Of a stretch of 64,000 bases of DNA, positions 58,765-64,000 are shown piece after piece. A program made the position numbers and the translations under genes. The notes under the pieces are model-generated. The model made no database searches. It saw only the letters and a list, made by a program, of their open reading frames with translations, and was not told where the DNA came from. Each line of letters starts with the position of its first letter. The stretch's first letter is position 1. Origin of the DNA: Cognatundibacterium rivi. Lineage in GTDB: Bacteria > Pseudomonadota > Gammaproteobacteria > Burkholderiales > Burkholderiaceae_D. Location of the stretch: positions 186,001-250,000 of the forward strand of contig NZ_JAGSPK010000005.1 of assembly GCF_018139565.1 (NCBI RefSeq), in the 5' to 3' direction.

Positions 58765-61700
58765 TCAGACATTTTCCTTCAGTAAACGCAGTAATGCCGC
58801 CGTATCGAGCCGCGCGGCAACATCACCTTCATCCAGCAGACTGTCTGCCAGATCGCGTTTTTCTGCATGCAAGGCGATGATTTTTTCTTCTATCGTATTT
58901 TGCGTCACCAGACGATAAATCGTGACGGGTCTTTGCTGCCCCATACGATGCGCGCGATCAGAAGCCTGATCCTCGACCGCCGGATTCCACCACGGGTCGA
59001 GATGAATCACATAATCGGCAGCAGTCAGATTCAGCCCTGTACCGCCCGCTTTCAGACTGATCAGGAACACGTCACCGTCGCCCGCCTGAAATGCGTCAAC
59101 CCGTTTTTTACGTTCGGTTGCAGGTGTGCTGCCATCAAGATACTGATAGCGTATGCCTTTTTTTTCGAGGCTGTCACGTACGATCGCCAGATGATCGACA
59201 AACTGGCTGAACACCAATGCTTTATGGCGGTTATCCAACAATTCATCAATGGTGTCTTCAAAGACCGCCAGCTTACTGCCGCTGATCGTGGAATTTTTTA
59301 ATACCAGTTGCGGGTGGCAGCAAAAACGGCGCAGCTTGGTGATTTCTGCCAGCACTTTCAGCGATTGCCCTTCTTCCGCACTAAGCGACGCAATTTTATC
59401 CATCGCCTCCTGACGCAAAGCTTCGTACAGATGGCGCTCTTCATCACTCAGCTCAACTTGCAAGGTGATTTCAGTACGTGGCGGCAATTCTGTCAGCACC
59501 TGGGTTTTAGTCCGCCGCAAAATAAACGGCTGTATCAGCTTTTTCAGATGCTGACGCGCGGGCTTATCACCACGCTCAATCGGCGTACTAAATTTATCGG
59601 TAAAACGCTCTTTGGAACCAAGCAAGCCGGGATTAATAAACCGGAACAGATTCCAGAGTTCACCCAGATGATTTTCTACCGGCGTGCCGCTGGCGATCAT
59701 TTTAAAATCTGCGCTTAATGCCATCGCCGCCTGACTGCGCTTGGTTGCGGCATTCTTGATGACTTGCGCCTCATCCAGCACCACACTGTGCCAGTGTTGT
59801 GCCGCGAAAGCCTCGGCATCTGACTGCAACATGCCATAACTGGCAATGACCAGATCGAAAGGCCCGAGATCTGCCAATGAACGGTGGCTGTGATAGGCAC
59901 GCACCTTCAGCGTCGGCGCAAAGCGCATGACTTCTGCCTGCCAGTTCATCGCCACCGAAATCGGTGCCGCCACCAGCGCAGGCCCACCCGGCGCTCTGTC
60001 CAGTAACAAAGCCAGCGTCTGCACGGTTTTCCCCAACCCCATGTCATCGGCCAGACAAGCACCGACACCCCAGTGCGCGAGTCGCGCCAGCCACTGATAA
60101 CCCGCCAGCTGATAGTCGCGTAATTCCGCCTGCAGCGTGGAAGGAACCTGCGGATAAAAATCGGACAGCGCATCGAGCTTGCTCACTTGCTCACGCCAGG
60201 CTGCATCGGCTTCCAGCTCGCCAGCTTCCGCAGCCAGTTCTGCCAGCGCAGGTGCCGCCAGCGCATTCAGGCGTATGCCATCGGCACCCGCTTCGCCTAA
60301 TGCGCGCAATTCATCGAGCCGTTTGCGAAAACTGTCGGTCAGCGCCAGATAATCATTGTCACCTAATTGCAAAAAGCGGCCGCGCGCAGATCCTGCCATT
60401 TGCAGCAGTTCACGCAGCGCCAGCACCCGCCCATCATCCAGCGCAAGCTCGCCGCCAGCAACAAACCACTCGCCCTGCTTTTTAATCGTCAGGTGTAAAT
60501 TTTGCAGCGAACGACTGCCGCGCAGACGAAAACGTTCACCCTCAGGCCACACCAGTTGCAGACGCTCCGCAGGCACGGCACGCAATTGCTCCAGCAATTC
60601 CAGACATTGTTCAGGATGCTGCAACTGCCATTCCTGTCCGCTTTCTTCGGCATGGGCAAGTGCGGGGCAGGCATCAAGCACGAATTGCATCCGAGCTTTT
60701 TCCTTTGGCAGATCGCGACTCGCCTGCACCGGCACGCCCGCCTGCTCGCCAAGCACGTTGGCCGCGCCTTTGCCCGGTTGAAACCAACCGCCGTCAGCCA
60801 GAGGCCGCATCAGCAGTTGCACGCGCAAGCCTTCTTGTAAGGGCAGCAAATGCGCAAACATAGTCTGATCTGCCGCCAGCGTCGCGATATGCGCAGCCAG
60901 CTCAGGCAAATCGGAATGAATAGACAGATGCGGCGCAATCGCGGCAATCACATCGACTAACTGCGCTTTGGCAGTGACCGGCACGGTCAGGCCGCGACCG
61001 AGGATACCGGTGATTTGTTTAATTTCCGGGCTCGAGGTGTACACGGCCAGACGGGTCGGCGTTTCTTTTTTCCAGACTACGCTCGCATCGGTGCTGATGA
61101 ATGGTTCCAGTTGCAAACTGATCTGGTCGCCATTCTCTTTCAGTTGCAACGCGATATCGCCTTTAACGACATCAATGCGAACATCCGGCGCATCCGACCA
61201 GTACACCGCAGGGTGGGCAACCAGAAACGGCAATGCTTTATCGATATTGATTTCAAATTCACTACCGCCGTAATAACTGTCAGACGCGCGGCGTATGCAG
61301 GCAGCAATCTGCTTATCCTGCTCAGTCAGATAGGGGAACGCATCCAGCTCCTGCACCAGACGTCGCAATGCAACCGGACGCCCTTTGCTCCAGACGCCTT
61401 TGCTACCGCGCTTTTGTTCACGAGGCTCGGCTTTTAATTCCTGAAAATGAAATTCCAGTAACCAGGCAAGCCGCATTTCTTCTTCTTTTTTTGCAGCGAC
61501 CACTGCACTGGCAGGCTTGAGTTGTGACAGCGCATTCAGCGCCCGTTTCCACCCTTCTTCGCGCTGCAAAGCGAATAACAAGGGCTGGATATTGTTCTGG
61601 CGATGCCATTCGGGGAATTGCTGTACTTCTTTAAACTGATGCGCCAGCAAGACATCCAGTTCCGCCGCTACCCACTGATAGCCGTAGTGGATCATGGTCC

Positions 61701-62844
61701 CGCGCATCTCCAGCAGCTTTGCCTGCAGCCGTGGATGTGGCGGCGCATCCTGCCAGTACGCACCGATCGCTTCAAACAAAACATCGATGTCATGCGCATT
61801 GCGCACATTAAAATGCGACACCGGCAATACGACGCCTTGCGCCATATGATTCGTCAGTGGCTGCAAAACGTAGTAGCTGAACGCATGCCGCTGTTTCACG
61901 CCCTCATCCACCTGCGCTTTCGCCAATTGAAAACTGCTGGTGTCGTTTTTCGCCAGCATCGCAACGGTGCTCAGCAGACCAAGCAAATCGGGAATAAAAA
62001 TTTTCCGCTTACCGCTGCTGGCTTTTTGTATCTGCGCATAGGTTTGTGCCAGCCCGACGGCAACCGGCATTTTGTTTTGCAAGACTGCCATCGCAATTAG
62101 CATTTCCCCCTGAAATTGCGGCGGCAACTGACGCTGCAACTGCGTGAGACGGTCGAAGTCACCACGCAATAAGGCTTGCCACGCAACGAGCCCCATCAAT
62201 TGCGGCCAGCTGTTGGACTCCTGATCCATCTGCTGACAAGCGTATTCGTACGCCAGACGGCAATCGAGCAATTCCCAATTCGCTTTGACAAAGATATCCG
62301 TCAGCACCATGCCCTGATCAATCGGCCTGAGTTGCGAAAACAAACGGATGCCATCCTCATGCTGGAAAAATTCTGCGCCGGGAATAAGCGCATGATCGTT
62401 TTTAACACTGAGAAATTTTTCACGCCATAGCAAGGCCTCATCGGTGCGGCCGAGCAGCACGGAAAACAGCATTTCACGGCTGTAAAATTCAGCATCGTAA
62501 GATTTCCAATGCTGGTATTCGCCGTGTTTTTTTAATAGATCCCGAATCTGGCTGATCCATAATTTCATACCGCCGCTCTGCTGCAGACGCAGCAACACGG
62601 GCATGCGCCAGTCATCGCGCAAGATATAACCGAGGCCGATTTCCTGCCGCAAAACCTGACGCTTGCACAAATCCAGCATCAGATCTTTGAGCAGCTTTGC
62701 ATCGTAGGGATTACCCATCAGGGTTTTCGCACCGCGCAGCTGCATTAACTCCAGTGCTTTGGTCTGACTCAGCGGCGCAGTAAATAAAGCCGTGGCATAT
62801 ACGATGGGTAATTCGTCATCAGTGAGGCGGTCAAACAAATCCAT
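58765..62844 (-). CDS. SNF2-family helicase
   Basis: A 1359-residue DNA-dependent ATPase of the SNF2/HepA type. An N-terminal helical part of roughly 860 residues (TPR-like, non-conserved) precedes the ATPase core: CLADDMGLGKTVQTLAL (Walker A, about 935), VVLDEAQVIKNAAT (DExQ box), SGTPVENHLGELWNLF, and in the C-terminal lobe VFSQFVDHL and DRAHRMGQQRPV. Such proteins remodel DNA-protein complexes or recycle RNA polymerase. Isolated gene; function in the cell is not defined by context. Confidence 0.9.
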   Translation of the reverse strand: MDLFDRLTDDELPIVYATALFTAPLSQTKALELMQLRGAKTLMGNPYDAKLLKDLMLDLCKRQVLRQEIGLGYILRDDWRMPVLLRLQQSGGMKLWISQIRDLLKKHGEYQHWKSYDAEFYSREMLFSVLLGRTDEALLWREKFLSVKNDHALIPGAEFFQHEDGIRLFSQLRPIDQGMVLTDIFVKANWELLDCRLAYEYACQQMDQESNSWPQLMGLVAWQALLRGDFDRLTQLQRQLPPQFQGEMLIAMAVLQNKMPVAVGLAQTYAQIQKASSGKRKIFIPDLLGLLSTVAMLAKNDTSSFQLAKAQVDEGVKQRHAFSYYVLQPLTNHMAQGVVLPVSHFNVRNAHDIDVLFEAIGAYWQDAPPHPRLQAKLLEMRGTMIHYGYQWVAAELDVLLAHQFKEVQQFPEWHRQNNIQPLLFALQREEGWKRALNALSQLKPASAVVAAKKEEEMRLAWLLEFHFQELKAEPREQKRGSKGVWSKGRPVALRRLVQELDAFPYLTEQDKQIAACIRRASDSYYGGSEFEINIDKALPFLVAHPAVYWSDAPDVRIDVVKGDIALQLKENGDQISLQLEPFISTDASVVWKKETPTRLAVYTSSPEIKQITGILGRGLTVPVTAKAQLVDVIAAIAPHLSIHSDLPELAAHIATLAADQTMFAHLLPLQEGLRVQLLMRPLADGGWFQPGKGAANVLGEQAGVPVQASRDLPKEKARMQFVLDACPALAHAEESGQEWQLQHPEQCLELLEQLRAVPAERLQLVWPEGERFRLRGSRSLQNLHLTIKKQGEWFVAGGELALDDGRVLALRELLQMAGSARGRFLQLGDNDYLALTDSFRKRLDELRALGEAGADGIRLNALAAPALAELAAEAGELEADAAWREQVSKLDALSDFYPQVPSTLQAELRDYQLAGYQWLARLAHWGVGACLADDMGLGKTVQTLALLLDRAPGGPALVAAPISVAMNWQAEVMRFAPTLKVRAYHSHRSLADLGPFDLVIASYGMLQSDAEAFAAQHWHSVVLDEAQVIKNAATKRSQAAMALSADFKMIASGTPVENHLGELWNLFRFINPGLLGSKERFTDKFSTPIERGDKPARQHLKKLIQPFILRRTKTQVLTELPPRTEITLQVELSDEERHLYEALRQEAMDKIASLSAEEGQSLKVLAEITKLRRFCCHPQLVLKNSTISGSKLAVFEDTIDELLDNRHKALVFSQFVDHLAIVRDSLEKKGIRYQYLDGSTPATERKKRVDAFQAGDGDVFLISLKAGGTGLNLTAADYVIHLDPWWNPAVEDQASDRAHRMGQQRPVTIYRLVTQNTIEEKIIALHAEKRDLADSLLDEGDVAARLDTAALLRLLKENV

Positions 62845-62965
62845 AGAAAGTCAATGAGCTGAAATGAAGGATAAGAAAATTGGCAGACATGCGCGGCATC
62901 TGTGTTTTATCACGTTTCCAATGGAAGATCACGCAAACAGATCAATGTGACGATAGCCACTTTCT

Positions 62966-63271
62966 TTAATGCACTGTTGAGAAAAATACGCAGGCGGCAA
63001 GCAAGGCAAACAAGAACAGCCAGTGCAGCACCAGCATCAGAAAAAACCACCGCAGGAACGATCGCTTCATCGACTTGTGGTGTAAAAATTGATGTGCCAG
63101 CAGCGCCCCGGGCCAGCCACCAATCAAACTCAGCAACAATAATTTTTTCTCGGGAACGCGTGATCTGCGCTGTATCGCCGCTTGTTTATCGTAAAAATAA
63201 ACCAGAAAACACAGCAGACTGAGCAGCAGGTAGTAAGTCAGCGTCAGCGCAAGTATGAGTAGATAGGACAC
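62966..63271 (-). CDS. DUF1294 membrane protein
   Basis: A 101-residue membrane protein with three to four helices: LLLSLLCFLVYFYDKQAA, then RVPEKKLLLLSLIGGWPGALLAHQFLHHKSMKRSFLRWFF (core LLSLIGGWPGALLAHQ and HHKS), which is the DUF1294 signature. Members occur alone or joined to a cold-shock domain; this one is the short form. Role unknown. Confidence 0.85.
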   Translation of the reverse strand: MSYLLILALTLTYYLLLSLLCFLVYFYDKQAAIQRRSRVPEKKLLLLSLIGGWPGALLAHQFLHHKSMKRSFLRWFFLMLVLHWLFLFALLAACVFFSTVH

Positions 63272-63316
63272 CGGCTATGTGGAAAAAGAGAAACCATGCG
63301 ATCCAGCGACATAAAA

Positions 63317-63395
63317 ATACTCCCCCGGAGTATCTTAAAACCACCTTTGTTTATAAGGACATCAGGGGTGTTTTACAAAAAACAGGGGGGAGTAT
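63317..63395. repeat. Palindromic intergenic element
   Basis: ATACTCCCCC at the left and GGGGGAGTAT at the right form a 10-bp inverted repeat. The left arm can instead fold locally (ATACTCC-CCC-GGAGTAT), and an inner pair AAAACCACC/GGGGTGTTTT adds more pairing. Looks like a REP- or MITE-type unit or a two-state hairpin. Confidence 0.5.
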
Positions 63396-63409
63396 CCGAA
63401 TTTTTCTTC

Positions 63410-63434
63410 AATACCGCATGCATCTTGCGGTATT
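63410..63434 (-). terminator. Hairpin after TrhP-like gene
   Basis: AATACCGCA/TGCGGTATT, 9-bp stem with seven-base loop, six bases after the stop codon; the following minus strand reads GAAGAAAAATT, so the T tract is poor. Confidence 0.5.
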
Positions 63435-63440
63435 GAGTGC

Positions 63441-64000
63441 TTACAGCATTTTTGCCAGCAAGGCTTTTTCGTATTTCGCATCAAGCGGAATGCGCACAGT
63501 ATGTCCGGCACCGCCGATGATGTTGAGTGACTGATTTTCTTTGTTACGCATTTCGGACAGCGTCACGATTTCATTGCCATTCGGCGAAATGATTTCGATC
63601 TGATCGCCGACTGCGAAACGGTTTTTCACTTCCACTTCAGCCCAGCCATCAGCAACATTCAGCACCTGACCAACATACTGGCTGCGGTGCGCCTGCGATA
63701 CACCTTCCATGTAGTTCTGATGGTCTTGCGTGTGATGACGCTGATAGAAACCATCGGTGTAACCACGATTCGCCAGACCATTCAGCTCGCCCAGCAATTG
63801 CGGATTAAACGGACGCCCTGCCACCGCATCGTCAATCGCACGACGATACACCTGCGCAGTACGTGCCACGTAATACAGCGATTTAGTACGACCTTCGACT
63901 TTCAGCGAATCCACACCGATTTTCGCCAGACGTTCCACGTGCTCAACTGCGCGCAAGTCTTTGGAATTCATAATGTAAGTGCCGTGTTCATCTTCCAGTA
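63441..64000 (-). CDS. trhP: TrhP/YegQ-type U32 protein, C-terminal part
   Basis: The C-terminal 185 or so codons of a U32 family protein; the gene begins beyond the right edge. DEHGTYIMNSKDLRA leads into VDSLKVEGRTKSLYYVA and the C-terminal barrel (YVGQVLNVADGWAEVEVKN, QIEIISPNGNE), as in E. coli YegQ (TrhP), which hydroxylates uridine 34 of tRNA using prephenate. The frame stays open to base 63998, confirming truncation by the window. A terminator-like hairpin follows. Confidence 0.85.
   Translation of the reverse strand, partial: LEDEHGTYIMNSKDLRAVEHVERLAKIGVDSLKVEGRTKSLYYVARTAQVYRRAIDDAVAGRPFNPQLLGELNGLANRGYTDGFYQRHHTQDHQNYMEGVSQAHRSQYVGQVLNVADGWAEVEVKNRFAVGDQIEIISPNGNEIVTLSEMRNKENQSLNIIGGAGHTVRIPLDAKYEKALLAKML

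Overview
The window looks like a chromosomal segment of a facultatively anaerobic, denitrification-capable betaproteobacterium. Moderate GC content, a narK1-narK2-narGHJI cluster with narXL, a Dnr-type Crp/Fnr regulator and the flanking gene families suggest Burkholderiales, perhaps Oxalobacteraceae near Herminiimonas. The lineage is inferred from gene style only and was not tested by any search.

Left host block (1-18345, all minus strand). Read in transcription order it is a nitrate-respiration island. It starts with two nitrate/nitrite transporters (narK1, narK2) and a terminator. Then comes an FNR-box-driven narGHJI operon followed by a parvulin-type isomerase, a hemerythrin-like protein, a polytopic membrane protein, moaA (molybdenum cofactor) and a beta-carbonic anhydrase. 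After these come the nitrate two-component system narXL, a Dnr-like regulator with an FNR/Dnr box overlapping its own promoter region, and the start of ubiU (oxygen-independent ubiquinone synthesis). Together they make, supply with cofactor and quinone, feed with substrate, and regulate a membrane nitrate reductase.

Prophage (18346-56133, 37,788 bp). This is a complete-looking Mu-like transposable prophage. It is bounded by a 5-bp target duplication (CTCTG) and carries transposase-site-like repeats just inside both ends. The Mu-type repressor is on the plus strand. Divergent from it on the minus strand are ner, a CII-like gene, the DDE transposase and its AAA+ ATPase, then many small early genes, HU, a GemA/gp16 homologue and a Mor-family activator. 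These are followed by two possible cargo genes, a lysis cassette (holin, transglycosylase, Rz/Rz1) and Mu-type head genes (terminase, portal, MuF, gpG, gpI/Z, gpT). The tail is a long siphovirus-type module with tail tube, frameshifted chaperone, 1316-aa tape measure and fibre/hub proteins, so the phage resembles the B3/D3112 style more than contractile-tailed Mu.

Most striking: two 61-nt sequences in consecutive gaps of the early operon match the full catalytic core of type II hammerhead ribozymes, with covarying stems. Also notable are a MuF protein with a predicted RNase-toxin C-terminus, a programmed -1 frameshift candidate, and a roughly 20-fold excess of the octamer GCGTTAAA in the prophage.

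Right host block (56134-64000, minus strand): tRNA-His with promoter and terminator, an LTxxQ-like protein, a PCu(A)C copper chaperone, a DusA-type dihydrouridine synthase, a large SNF2 helicase, a DUF1294 membrane protein, a palindromic intergenic element and the C-terminal part of a TrhP/YegQ-type U32 protein. Removing the prophage puts tRNA-His directly upstream of narK1.
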